Shown piece after piece: positions 38,321-51,300 of a stretch of 64,000 nt of DNA. This DNA is from Blastobasis lacticolella. Its lineage: Eukaryota > Arthropoda > Insecta > Lepidoptera > Blastobasidae. Each line of letters begins with the position of its first letter. Position 1 is the first letter of the stretch. The DNA lies in contig LR990044.1 of assembly GCA_905147135.1 (NCBI GenBank), positions 16,496,122 to 16,560,121 of the forward strand, given 5' to 3'. A program made the translations under genes and the position numbers. The notes under the pieces are model-generated. The model was not told the DNA's origin and searched no databases. It worked only from the letters and a program-made list of their open reading frames with translations.

Positions 38321-38920
38321 AAATTATAATTAAGATCTCACCCCGTTCTGCGTTATCAATAAAAGTTTGTGAACACCGTTTTTCATTATTATTAGGTATT
38401 TTAATCACATCAATAGAATCTCAAGATACACATAGACGTACTAGGTACTCCAAAGTATCTATTATATATTTCGGGGCCAAAGGGAGTGCTTATACCAGGT
38501 AATTAATTCGCTTAATTGCATAATTAATAACTTATAATTTGGAGTTTCAAGGCGCATTCTTTAAATTTTTTAATGGACGTCATTAATGATTGCAAACCTG
38601 AGTGGTTCAGTATAAATTGAAATGGTGGATTTTAGCTTCCGTTCCGGGTCTAGAGGTTACTTAAAATTATCATTATTATCGTTTTTTTTTATCGTCCATT
38701 AGACATATGGTCTAAGCCAATCGTACATTAGATAAAAGGAGCATTAGGCCTTTTGAAATTAGGGCTAACGATCGTATGTGAAACGGTGTTAGGTATCAAT
38801 CAATGAATCAATAATTAATTAGTACCTAAGTAAATTAGTTCGTAAACGGTTTTAAGGCATTTATGTTTGTTTTGGATTTAGAACACAATAGAGACTGATT
38901 GAAAAGGCCGGTGGGGTTTC

Positions 38921-38991
38921 CCAAAGAGATTGGAATGTTAGCGACCTTCATTAGACTGGCAAGACGGTCGTTAACATTACAATCTCTTTGG
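38921..38991. repeat. 26-bp inverted repeat (hairpin)
   Basis: CCAAAGAGATTGGAATGTTA (26 bases to 38946) is inverted at 38966-38991 with two mismatches and a 19-base loop. Confidence 0.8.
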
Positions 38992-39099
38992 GGTTTCCTG
39001 GAGATTACAAAATGGTGTTCTTCAAGAAAGGGGTGAAAACGTCTTAACAGGGTGGCTTGCACGTGAGTGATAGGTAAATAAAATGAAATGAAATACATT

Positions 39100-42000
39100 T
39101 ATTAGGTACAAGTGTAAAAGTGCGTGACCTACCGATTGTAGAATATAATTATAGGAATTGGCTGACCAGTGGTCACTGATCACTTGTTCATCCTAATCGT
39201 AAGGCGCTGACTACAAAGATCCGGAAAAGCGTTCAATCAGTAGCTCAAATAAATTGTATGAATTTTTACTGCATCGACTACATGCGATCCGGGTCGGAAC
39301 GGAACGGAATTCTCTCCGGAAGCAACCGGATCGTGCGCCGTTTTTCTCCGTGTCTCTCGTACGGTTTTTTTCGGCACGGGGGTTAGGCCTTTCAATATCA
39401 TATGATGTTGTACGTAGCTGACAACATAAGACTCCGAAAACGTTCCGTTCCGGATGAATCGCGCACAAGTACGATGACAGACGTTGAAGTGGTAGGTTCC
39501 TTTTTTGCTATACCTAGTTCGCGTGCGTTATTATTATCACGTAGGGTGACCGAAACGGTATACACCTATAGGTACATAGGTTGGTTTTATGAAATTATAA
39601 TGTGTGAATGATAATGAAAATGTTACAAACTTCTCTACTAAGAGAAATATAACATTGGGCGACCTTTTTTCATTAACGGCCACAGCTGAACATTCAACAA
39701 AAGTTAAACTTTCCATTTTCGACTGTTCAGTGTGAGTGGTAGCGACCAACTGAGTACCTAAATTTCTCTCTAGATTCAAACCGGAGCGCGTGTTGACCCT
39801 TGCACGGGTTTTTCCATTCCTTTTCGATCCGTTCCGTTCCGTTGTGCCCGTACAGATACAAAGTAAATACAGCAGTCTTGTCGACGACCGCTCTAAGCAA
39901 ATTTCCCATCGTTACATTTCCCAGACGATAGCCAATCTAAGATCTAAATTATTTTCATATTATGGATAACGAAATTTGTCGAATTGGCCCCCCAGAGGAG
40001 GCAGTGCTAATATTTTATAAAACTCGATTGCATTCCCGGAATACGATTCGCGTAGTGAATATAATATTCTCCATTTTAACTATATTGAAAAATGCCTTGC
40101 AGCTCTTCGAAATATTCAGCGATAAAACAGTGACGTTTACATTACACTCCATAGTTTGTGAGTAGTTCTAGGAATTGCATAACGCGAAATTTGAACAACA
40201 GTGGTAACTGAACTCACAAATCCAGATAGAAATATCTGCATAACGTGCCCCTTATCGGCGAGATTGTAAATAACGAGCAGGGGCCAGCATCCATCACAAC
40301 TAGCACGCAGCTGGAATAGTCAAATGGAACAATTCAGACAAATGGCCGACATTCATACACCAAATTCACGTGTACAAAGCACTGAAAACAACAATTCCAC
40401 TCACGAAATTACCACGACACAGTTGCATTCAAAGCAAACCAGCGAACTGAGAGCCCGCTTAGATGCAAAACGACAAAGTTCTAGAACAGTTTGAAGGGTC
40501 AACCTCGAGTGGCGGCGATAGTTTCATTCTACGGTTGTGGGCAGCCAATTAAACAAATGGTGTGAAGTTCTAATGAGATCAGAATTGGACAGTCAAAGCG
40601 TGAGTCCTGTGACGTCGGGGCGACCAATTTAGCAAGAACTCCCGACCCTCTAAAACTGTTTGCATTCTGTTTGGTGGAGAGAACTACTTCGTAGTATTCG
40701 AAAGCTCACCTCGGTTGGCGCAGTAGTGTAATAATGAAGAAAGTTACCGCAAAGAGGTCCTTAATCATGAAGTGTCTAGAGTAAAGGTGACAATACACAG
40801 AGTCTGAGCGTGCCGCCTACAAAGATAAGGTAGTCATTTCAGCTATAATAGTTCTGTTATTGTACTTTGTTCTACGCTACGTGATAGCAGTTATTACTTC
40901 TTTATGCGATATTTGAATTTGTCATTGTTAACGTTTCTATAAATAAACTGATAAGGTAATAATATTTTCTGTTTCGACTGAGATCACCACCACCAGACCA
41001 GCGTGGATATCATGGCAATACCAATTATCTTGGCATCAATATCCCGGTTGTGCTCTCGCGCGCCTTGACTATGATCTAAGCAATACCAATGTGGTGGAAA
41101 TATGTCATTTTAAGGTAGAGCTCGTCTAGTCTAAGATGACGCGCCCCACTACTTAGTTAGTTGTTTTCGATGTGTGAGTGCAAATATTAATAACGACACT
41201 TCATCTGTGTGGGAGCCAATGAACGGCGCGTGCTCCGACGTTTGAATCTTAACTGAATGACCAATTACAACGGCATTTGTATATGTATTGCGTCCATATT
41301 TTAAACTTGCTTGTGTGCGTTAATGCGATAGTGGGGCGCGTCATTTTAAATTAGACGTGCTCTACTTAGGTACCAAACCAAACAAATGTAGAAGGGCCTT
41401 AGTATACCAGTGGATTGCGAATAGGTTTAATACGTTTACCATGGCAACCATCAGAATTCTAACAAACAAACCACGACACGGCAAATACAGTGATAGCACT
41501 AGTACCTAAGTAGCACAGTTTTTTGGGTTCTAGCCAAATACACACTTCTACCAAAATGAATAACGTACTGCCGCGCGAGAATTTTATTCACTTTTCAAAA
41601 GTGGAGCAAAAAAAAAGTGTGAAAAATGGCGCCCGTAAATCACGGACAATGCGGGTAGGTACATACTACTTGCTAGTTTAAACTTAAATAATGACGGTAG
41701 TTTATTAACCATCTTTAGGTGTAGGTACGAGTACAAAGGCAACACGCAAAGGTATTCAGAAGTGCTATTTTGTAAGAACATTCGTCAACGGAACGGGATC
41801 GGGTCTCTACCTACGTAAACAAACGAGGCTACAACGAAAATTACTTTAATTATAAATATCGTCTCGGTCAATCCATTCGGGAAAACCCCATATTAAACAT
41901 CAGTAAGTAGCAGGTATATTCAAACAAACACACGAGTACTTATAATAATACCAAATAACACATATTTTCCACCGCGATCATTATGAACCGCAGAAATTAT

Positions 42001-42800
42001 GAACCTCTAGCTATTTAAATCAAACTATCACTTTTTAGTTGAGCATTCATTGTCAATTATGCGAATTGAACGACTTTTTTTCACTTATCGAAATTGGCAA
42101 TTTGATCAAAATTTGGCAAATTGAGGGAGGGGCAAAACTACCCTCTATACGTCAATAACTGACGTCACGGATCTGTTTCGGTTAGATAAGACGAATTGCT
42201 ACTCTATAAGGGCTTTGCAAGCCCGCTCTGCTCCTCGCGAGGTCTTGCGATCCCTTGAAACCTTACAAAAAGGAGCCCACAGTATATCTAAGGCCGTCAT
42301 CGTATTCGCCACTTCCCGGAAAGTGGTCTGCTTGCTGATTTGCCTCCCTCAAGTACAAAAAAATCAGACATATCGCCAACGATTTCGACACAACCCCGTT
42401 TGACAAAGACGGCTATTTATGCAGGCAGCGATTAAAAGCAGGCCTAAGTGCGGGGCGTCGTTTTCACATCAAACAACCCGCAACCAGTTTTAATTTGGAA
42501 ATAACAAAAGGGACGTCCGAAGAACATTTGGTGCTTTTCCTTCCATTAGGCGAAATGAAAAGTCGCTCTAAAACCTTAATTGTGCGCTCAACCATTCCCA
42601 ACCTTATTGTTTGGCTCGGAGGTTATTTTTTACGACCGATCCCCCCATCAGGGAAATTGCACTGAAGAATTGAACGTAAAAATTCTCACTTATCGAACGT
42701 TGGACGACCAAGATAGGGAACGAGGTTAGAAATTCCGGTTTGCTTAAAAAAGGAATCAACTCCGATTTTTTATAAAAACAAAACACTATTGTGTCTCGGC
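39100..42800. other. Region downstream of the decoy receptor, no gene seen
   Basis: Several frames of 60-90 codons occur but none shows domain motifs or splice context. A short reverse family B tail lies at 41022-41080. The stretch near 42190-42600 is less AT-rich than its surroundings and could be an old element; I cannot name it. Confidence 0.45.
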
Positions 42801-42824
42801 ACTAAAATATCCACAATTATGATC

Positions 42825-42830
42825 TTTAAT
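42825..42830 (-). terminator. Candidate poly(A) signal of the decoy receptor
   Basis: An ATTAAA variant lies on the minus strand about 90 bases past the stop codon. I see no canonical AATAAA closer on this strand, so the true cleavage site is uncertain. Confidence 0.35.
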
Positions 42831-42918
42831 TTCTTTGGTGTAAGTCAAATGTATTACTGTAATAATATATATGTAATAAAACAATTAATAAGTAACTAAC
42901 AATAATATCACATTAAGC

Positions 42919-44826
42919 CTAATAATCTAATATAGTGTCACGCAATGGCACAGTGTACATTGGTAAGAATTCGGTCAATAGCAACGGTGGCTCACTCTCG
43001 TTCATTTCCATATCGTCCATTAGAGGAATCGTTAGCTGCTCGTTACTATGGCTAAGTTTCCATCTGTTGTCCCAAATATAAGCTAACAAACCAGAAATGA
43101 CCACAACGCAAACTCCAAAGAATATGCCAGCCCACATAAGACCGTCTTTCAGCTGAGAAGGGGTCCAAAATGGGTCGAGCGTAATTTCTGGTATCGTAAA
43201 CTTGCGCCAGTCACTACAGGCGCTAACTGAAGCAAGTGTCGTTGAACACACTCGAATCTTGTACCTCGAGGCTAGTTCAGCCTTCACAGTCAAATTATAG
43301 TTATTAATATGCGGCAATACACACCAAGACAGAGGCACGACTTGGTAACTAATGTAAGGCCACAGTTGAACAGAATAAGCAAGAACAGGCCCATTTGTTA
43401 TATTTGGAGGTATCCATTCTATCAATAGAAGACCGTGGTCGTCAACACTATAGGATGCTATGGTCGGTATATCGGCGCTGTGCGAGCGTAAAGTTCGCAC
43501 AGCGGCTCTTTTAGTCCGACTGCAATAATCTCCAACGCATGCACGCATTTTGAACTTGTAATCTCTGTAGGGAGCCAGTCCTTCTATTTGGAAGTCGTTT
43601 TTCGAACGTGAAATATTAATAGCTTTAGTTTTAATAAATTGGCCAAAAGTCGTATTGGTCCTTTGATAAATTTCATCATATCGGTCACAGTCATCGTCCA
43701 GTGAATCACAAATCTCAAAGTCTTCCTCTACCATCGCACCCTCAGTCAATGTGGAGAGCACTCCGCACATAGACTGACAGCCTCTATCGTAGTCTGGTGG
43801 CGGTTTCAAAACGACTGCGTGGCGGGTGTCTTCTTCGTATTCTTGAACTTCTAGCACGTGACAATGATTCCTGGCAATTACTTGTTTAAAGTCGATTTCT
43901 ATCAAAATGACATCCAATTCGTAACGAGTAATATGAGGGCTGTAATCCTTATGATTAACCCATCGTAATACGACGACCTCAGATGATGATGCCACCAATT
44001 CCGTAATAAACGGCGGTGCAGGTTTGCCAACATGAGTACTGAAATTATATATTGGGCTTCGAGAAAGAAATTTTTGAGCCGGGTCGGAGGAAAATTTAAA
44101 CATTTCTATGCAAACCGCGTAAGTGGACGCAGGGCGCAAAGATGTCAGTTTCACTTCCAAGGTGGCGTTACAACATGATGTTGCTTCGATTGCATACCAT
44201 TCTAGATCACTGCATGTTTCTGGAACCACTGTTGTTTGAGAGCCAGGTGGTAATCTGACGTACAGAACAGTATACTTTACAGACGTATCATTTTTGGGTG
44301 AAAACTTTAATAAAGCTGAAGTTTCATTCAACACTTTGACAGTGAGATTCAGTAAAGTTTCAGAACATCCGCCGCTATAGCCATTCATACCTTCTGGTAT
44401 ATCGAGTGCATTGGCTTTCCTCGGAAACAATGCGGCAATTTCTTGTAACTTACTCAGACACAGCACCGGATTTTGTATGGACCGTAATTTTCCGCGTCCT
44501 ATAATAAGATTTTTGGTCACATTCGCCAAAAACAATGATTGCAGATTCTCCATGTTACGAATTACCATGCTGTAGGCATCCTGTGCTAGTTTTGTACCAT
44601 TGATTCGTCGAAGTGATGGCAAGAAATCCAACGAAGTGATGCTTATTGATCCGTAGATCGTTAAATGGTCTCGTATTTCTTGGACTCTTTTTAGGTACGA
44701 CCTGAGTTCATCCATTGCGTAGGGTATGGCACTGATGTGGATAGTCAAAGAGCCATAAATGTAAACGCATCTGCCAAAGTTCTGAAGGCTGCTTAAATGA
44801 TTGATTACCACATCATTGTTGCAGGT
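42919..44826 (-). CDS. Decoy receptor terminal exon: L2, fibronectin III, transmembrane, short tail
   Basis: This 1908-base exon follows a TTTTTTACAG acceptor and begins [11 protein letters not shown]2 fills roughly the first 140 codons ([27 protein letters not shown]). Fibronectin III modules follow, with typical W and Y-x-V core positions ([27 protein letters not shown]). A module near the middle carries an insert with GCQSMC, at the place where insulin receptors have the insert domain. No basic RxRR-type cleavage site is seen in that insert; an RTKR appears later at [10 protein letters not shown]. The membrane helix is [20 protein letters not shown], and the tail contains EPPLLL. Intron loss or an ancestrally long exon would explain one exon covering so many modules. 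Confidence 0.92.
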   Translation of the reverse strand, partial: TCNNDVVINHLSSLQNFGRCVYIYGSLTIHISAIPYAMDELRSYLKRVQEIRDHLTIYGSISITSLDFLPSLRRINGTKLAQDAYSMVIRNMENLQSLFLANVTKNLIIGRGKLRSIQNPVLCLSKLQEIAALFPRKANALDIPEGMNGYSGGCSETLLNLTVKVLNETSALLKFSPKNDTSVKYTVLYVRLPPGSQTTVVPETCSDLEWYAIEATSCCNATLEVKLTSLRPASTYAVCIEMFKFSSDPAQKFLSRSPIYNFSTHVGKPAPPFITELVASSSEVVVLRWVNHKDYSPHITRYELDVILIEIDFKQVIARNHCHVLEVQEYEEDTRHAVVLKPPPDYDRGCQSMCGVLSTLTEGAMVEEDFEICDSLDDDCDRYDEIYQRTNTTFGQFIKTKAINISRSKNDFQIEGLAPYRDYKFKMRACVGDYCSRTKRAAVRTLRSHSADIPTIASYSVDDHGLLLIEWIPPNITNGPVLAYSVQLWPYISYQVVPLSWCVLPHINNYNLTVKAELASRYKIRVCSTTLASVSACSDWRKFTIPEITLDPFWTPSQLKDGLMWAGIFFGVCVVVISGLLAYIWDNRWKLSHSNEQLTIPLMDDMEMNESEPPLLLTEFLPMYTVPLRDTILDY

Positions 44827-45269
44827 CTGTAAAAAATAAGTACCTTACAAATAGACTGTTTAAACGTGAATGGGTCATCCTGCCTGTATCATTTTAGCTA
44901 GTAAGTACTAATTACCTAATTACCTGACTATTTAGTTTATCATATTCATAAGTGGAGCCAGGTCGTAGAGATTACCATATGACTGGCAATGCAAGCTTGG
45001 AAGGCGGTATTTGAAATATTCAAAAGAAAATCCTGCTGCCTGTTGTTAATGAATTTTTAGTAGCTATCTAGTTATCAGTTTCAGTGTCATTTTTTCATAG
45101 CTTTTGCCGCTATTTATGTATAACTTTATTGTATTTATAATTATATAAATGTAAAGGATTAATTTTTTTATATTTATATTTTTAGTTTCAGTGGTATTAT
45201 TAATTTTTTAAATTTCTTTTCTTATTGTCTGTACCTACATATATAAAATAAATTAATCCCAATGTATTG

Positions 45270-45313
<44 letters not shown>

Positions 45314-48300
45314 TGTTTATTTTATTCTATGGGTCTTGTTACCTGAATTAAATAAATAAATAAAAATAAATTTCTTACCATTCGACATTTTAGACATTTT
45401 CTACAAACGGCCGAATCATTAGTCTTAACATAGTCTTCTGGGCATTCTGCTATACAAGTATTGTTCCAAATTGTCCTATTTAGGAATGTCTTACATTCAT
45501 CCTTGGTAATACAGTATTTGCTTTCAGGGACCGCGACACTGCAAGATAAATTTTTAAATTCAAATTCGGTAGGTAGTCGATATAACTGATGCATTATCTA
45601 TTTTATACTCAAGTACTGCAAGATTGCAACAGCTGTGCAAATAGGCCCTAAAACCTGAATTGGGTACCATTCAACTTCTTGGTAATGAAAAGTAAAGTAA
45701 CTACCTACTTCTTCAGTAGGTAACCAAGTTGCATTAATTACGTGGAAAATTAAACTTTGACTTAAGTATCGTACCTATTGAGAAGGTTTGCTAGTTACCT
45801 AAGAAAAGGTAAGTACAATACATTCTATGAAAATTATTTTTACCTACTTTGAATTATTATTACTACTATAATTTGAGTATAGAAATTATAAAACATAAGC
45901 TAGACATGCAAATACCTTCTCCACATCAGTGAAGGTTTTTGCTACAATTTACAAGCCTAGCTGGCGGGTTGCTTCTTTTATCCTGCTGTGGTTTTCTTGG
46001 CGTTAATGTGCAGGTTGTGCTCTCGCGCGCGAGGGCCGGGGGTCCTCCTGACTATGATTTCGAGTTAGCCTGATCAGATAATTACAGAGCGACTGCCATC
46101 TGACCTCCTTAAACCCGACCAGATTGGATCATGGTTGCACATTCAGTCGCCTGAATGTGCAGGTTTTTATCACGATGTTTTCCCTCACCGTAAGAGCATC
46201 GGTTAGTATTCAACTAATGTACATAACTCAGTAAAGTGCCAACAGTACATGGCCGCAGTGCCACCGAAATTATGTATTTTTCTGGGTTATAATTACTGCC
46301 AAATTTCAACAAAAGCCGTTTAGTAGTTATGGCGTGAAGAAGTAACAAACAATCAAACCTCAATTATTTTTGTATGAATACTGATAACCTAACCGACAGA
46401 AAAAGTCAAGCCCCGACCAAGTTTACTTAAACTCAAATATTTTCTTAAGTACAGAACGGATTTTAATGAAACAAAGCTAAGAACCATCTCGATTAAACTG
46501 GCTTTCAAATCTGCCCATTAGGGAGCTACGATGCCCCAGACAGACACACAAAGCCTCAGATACACACGTCAAACTTATAACCCCTCTTTCTTCCTCTGGG
46601 ATTAATAAAGATACAACTCAGACTAACTTACGTGTTAATAGGACATATCGGGACACACTGCCCTCTATACGTGTAATGTTTGCAGACCAGGCAACTGTGC
46701 TGGTCGTTCAGCCGGCAACCAAAGCACTGCTCGTTACATTCGAACCCGTCTCGCCCTGCGAGATACCTCTGACACTTCCTGAAACCGGACAAATATCATC
46801 GTATTACGTATCACTGTCGTTTTCGTTTAGTTGTCGATGGTTCCCGTGTGGCAGAGAGGGGCAAAGATAGCGAATGAGATATGAACCTCGGACTAACTCG
46901 GAAAACTTAAATTATTCATAAAACAGACAAAATAAAAGAGTAATTTTTAATTTACAATGAAAAACGAAGAGGAAAGATCTGTGGCGACATCTATCGCTCT
47001 ACTGCTCCAATAGGGAAGACTAAACGATACTCACATTACGAGTACACGAACACAAGGTTGGCAAGCATCCGCACATAGATGGCGCTAACAATCCTACATC
47101 GCGCTAGAGAAATGTGCCAACTTCCACGGCATATATACAACTTCCGACGATCAACTGTCGGGCCCTTGGTCCCCTGGTCACAACACCCGGCCAGGTGGGT
47201 AATTACCCTTTTCACCCTTCTCGCCATCTTCGCTTGCCAACATTGGCGGCTACCTTATCCCTGCACCGCCAAAGTGGTGACCCCGACGTGATCCTTACGT
47301 CCTCCCTACCGAACTACCTACGCTGCCTTGACCATAGGCGGCACGGACGCGTGCTACCTGCTCGCTCATCTGCGGCCTCTCACTGTCCCCACCCAGTCTC
47401 GACTATAGACTTGGGAACAGCAACGCTTCGGCACTGCTCACGCTAGAGCTTCGCCACGACTCACCGCATCGCCACACTGACTACGCTACTCTAGTCTGCT
47501 TCAACACGACTCACCGCATCGCCACACTGACTACGCTACTCTTGTCAGCTTCAACGCTAACGCTTCTCGCTTCGGTATCGACCTCCGGTCTTCGGGGGGA
47601 GTACTGTGGCGACATCTATCGCTCTACTGCTCCAATAGGGAAGAGTAAACGATACTCACATTACGAGTACACGAACACAAGGTTGGCAAGCATCCGCACA
47701 TAGATGGCGCTAACAATCCTACAGATCCATAAAAAAGTACTATACGTACGAAAAGTTTAAACTGTCGTCCACACCGCTGCCCATCGAATTGTATCCAGAA
47801 AGCTGGCTGCGTTACCTCGTTGAATAGCAATGATTATTTTCTGACCGAGGAACGAGCCAGCTCTCAGGTCACCTGTGGTGTCTATTAGTCTTTTAGAAAT
47901 TTCTGGAAATAACTTTTTGGCGCTAGAGCCAAGTTGGCAAGTTGGCAACTTGCAAGGAGCCCCACTCGGAAAACTATGGAAAACTCGTTCTTCAATGTTA
48001 AGGGTGCCAGATGCTTAGGTGCTCTTTCGTTTTATTACTTTGCCTCCCTGTGTCGTACTCGAATGGAACCATAGACAAACCCCATAGTTAATGTTGGATA
48101 ACTAAAGCCAAGCGTCAATGAATAAAGTTACTCGAAACAAAGACGATGGCGACAGAGCCACAATCACCCCACAAATATTGTGGCTCGACAGGTTGATATC
48201 TCACCGGGTGTTTGTACACAAGTTTCTGTTTTGTGACAATTGGTGCTAGCATTGGTCGCAGCGTTGCCAGATCGTACCTTTTGGTACGATTTACGTACTA

Positions 48301-51300
48301 TTTGGCCGAGTGTCGTACCTTTGGCGAAATCTGCTCCACATCGTATTATATTGTAAGTTTTTAGTAAATGCTAAATTTTGCGAGGGGTCGCTTTGCCTTT
48401 CCTATCCGCAAACTACCTTAAAATAGTGGAATGAAGGGTTGATTTTGACCAATTTTGACGCTGGCACCACCAGCGAGTAGATAAGGTCTTGTCTTGTCAA
48501 AATAACGCCGATTTATTTGCCCGCCCCCCCAAGGCCGATAAAATAGAAGAGACGGTAAACCGTACTATTTTAGCAATTTTCGTACAATTTCTGGAGCCCG
48601 GAAGTACTTTTTTAGAAACTACTGCTGGTAACACTGATTGGTCGAGAGACGAGGGCCGGTTTTGTCTCCGGCGACACGTCGTCGGCCAAAATTGAAATTG
48701 GAAGGTAGGCATGAAGCTGAATAGATGCCTAAAATAACTCAGAGGTTAACTTGTGTGGGCGAAGTGTTGTGAGGTGACCCAATCAAAATGTCCAGAACTA
48801 CGCTAACAAATGGGAATCCCTTCATTATTTACCAACTCTATTTAAAGATATACAGTGTGGATATTTTAGTATTTTGGTCTGTTAGGTAACGAATTTATTT
48901 TGTTATAAGTACATATATTTTAATGAAATTAGCTATAGTTTAATTACGGTATATATATAAGTACTTGCATTTATCAAAAACACAGTTTATCACAATAAAG
49001 TCGCACGTTGTACTCTCTCTCTATGAGGGCAAGCCTTGTACAGTCGCCTGCAGAGTCATTGGGCCCCCTAGCATACAAGTAAGCAACCAATGACTACAAT
49101 TACACACTCACATTACACTCATATCATTTACGGATCATGCACTGTTTCTTTCATGTAAGTAACAAAAATGCAGAGTCGCGGTATGTCGTAATTGTGAGGA
49201 CTAAGACAGTAATATGCCCCTTGCCTATAATTATGCTAGCAACCTTAACCTTCAAAGCGTAACACAATAATGCTGCTTAGCGGGAGAAATAGAAAGAAGT
49301 GGTAGCCATCCTGGCGGACTCCTCAGGTTTGACAGAGTCCTACCACCGAAAAAATTTATAGACCCAACATATTCATGTCCAAAATAGAACGAAAAACGCT
49401 CACTTATTGTTCCAGCAGTAGTTGGTGGAAGCATTGTTGCTGCACGTACACACAGCGTTGCATTGGCCGTCTTCATCTCGAGTCAACACATGCCTGCCCC
49501 TCGGAGATATGAACCACCAGTCCACTGTGAGAATGAAGCAGGTATGAGGGCCACCCCATATGGCTACACCACCTCTATCGACACTGAGGAGACTGAACAG
49601 GCCAACCTGAAAGTTAAATCAGGTTAGTAAATATATATTACCTACAGGAAGGGTAATACGAATACTTTTACTTTTGATTTCTGTTTAACCGTGTTCCGGA
49701 GTCCTTGAGTAAAAACTACGCGTAAGTAGATTTAAGTTTGGAAGCCTCCAAACCTTTTCAAAGTTTACTTTTACTTTCGGGTGGCGATATCACGAAGGAA
49801 CAATGTTTTATTTTACGAGCAAGTAACTACAGGTAGCACTTAATGTTATAAAGTGTAAATCTCTGTCCAATTTGAAAGGGAGAGCATCCCAATTACTAGT
49901 AAGTAAAGTAAATTATTCATACTTTTAATGGGCACAATAAAAATTTCACTAATGCCATTTTCAAAATCCAACCAATGTTTATAATAATTACTGGCGATCT
50001 CAAACTGTAAACTCTAATTTTTTCACTTTACTACCGACATAAAAAAAATCGAGACATGTTTTTCTATTTGCTGAAAGATTATAATACCAAAAATATCTAT
50101 ATAGGATCTGACAAGGGTTTTCGATGCACACTGTATATCCTACTAATATTATAAATGCGAATGTTTGTAAGGGTGTTTGAATGTTTGTTACTCCTTCAAT
50201 CGGGAAGGAGTCGGACTTTTTATTTAACATTAGCATCTTCCATTCCTTAACTTTAGCATCTTAGTTTTAGATTTATTTATTATTAAATAAAAACATTAGT
50301 TCTTTACCTATACTGAACAAAAAATAAAACTTTACTTAACCTAACTAATATTACAGCAAAAAAATTTGCCTCAAGCACCTAGCAGAAAAATGCCCAATCC
50401 GTCCGAAATGGGCAACACTTAATAAGAAATTATTGTAAGTGTCATACAATTAAAGATTTCTATTTCTATTTCTATTTCTTTATTAATTAAACAAATGAAA
50501 TCGCTAGAGTTTCTTTTTCGAGAAGATTCTAAAACCGATTTCTAACTATTCTTTTACAGGATAAATAAAATAATTAATAAACAAATAAATCTTTATTGCA
50601 ACAAAAACAATGTACAAACTAAGTATCAACACCATCTCGCCTAATATGTCCTTTGTACCCAAAGTAACACACATGGGAGTATCTGATGAAAGTATAGCAA
50701 ATCGTATCCTAACTATGCTCTAAGATTTTTTCATATCGACCGGCAACTGTATGCTGTACTAGAGCACACTTTGAAAAGCAATTACAGTGTAGCTGGAATG
50801 TTCGCGATGGTAAGTAATAACGTCCCAAGATCCACGGTTGAGCAAATAGAAGTCTACGATAAAGTTTTAAGAAGCGTGTATCTTCAGTGTAAATGTATTT
50901 CCTTGAGGTACCAAGACATACCGGGAAATATTTCTCATTGGCAGCCTACTGGATAAAGGCAAACGACCAGAAAAATGCACTTCCTATAGCAGATGACATC
51001 GCTGTCACACTGCTCTCTGTCGGTAAAACGTACCATTGTGGAATCTCCTGTGTGTAGGGTGTCACATAACAGCGACAAAGCTCGGGTAATTTAGGATTGC
51101 TGTCTGATCTTTTGGGACGTTTTTTTTTATACCACTATGGTGGCAAACAAGGTTACGGCCTGCTTGATGGTAAGCAGTCACTGCAGTCTTTGGACAATTG
51201 CAATACCAGGGGCATCACCCACGCGTTGCCGACCCCGTTAAAATCTTTGCACTATTGTAGGTACACATGAAAGCTGTAGAAGCTACGGATAGGCTGCTTC

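Noticed and set aside
39211..39909. Several overlapping 60-85 codon frames in a locally GC-rich stretch
   Set aside because: Frames occur on both strands with no motif, signal peptide or splice context. The CGTTCCGTTCC-like bases look like low-complexity sequence.
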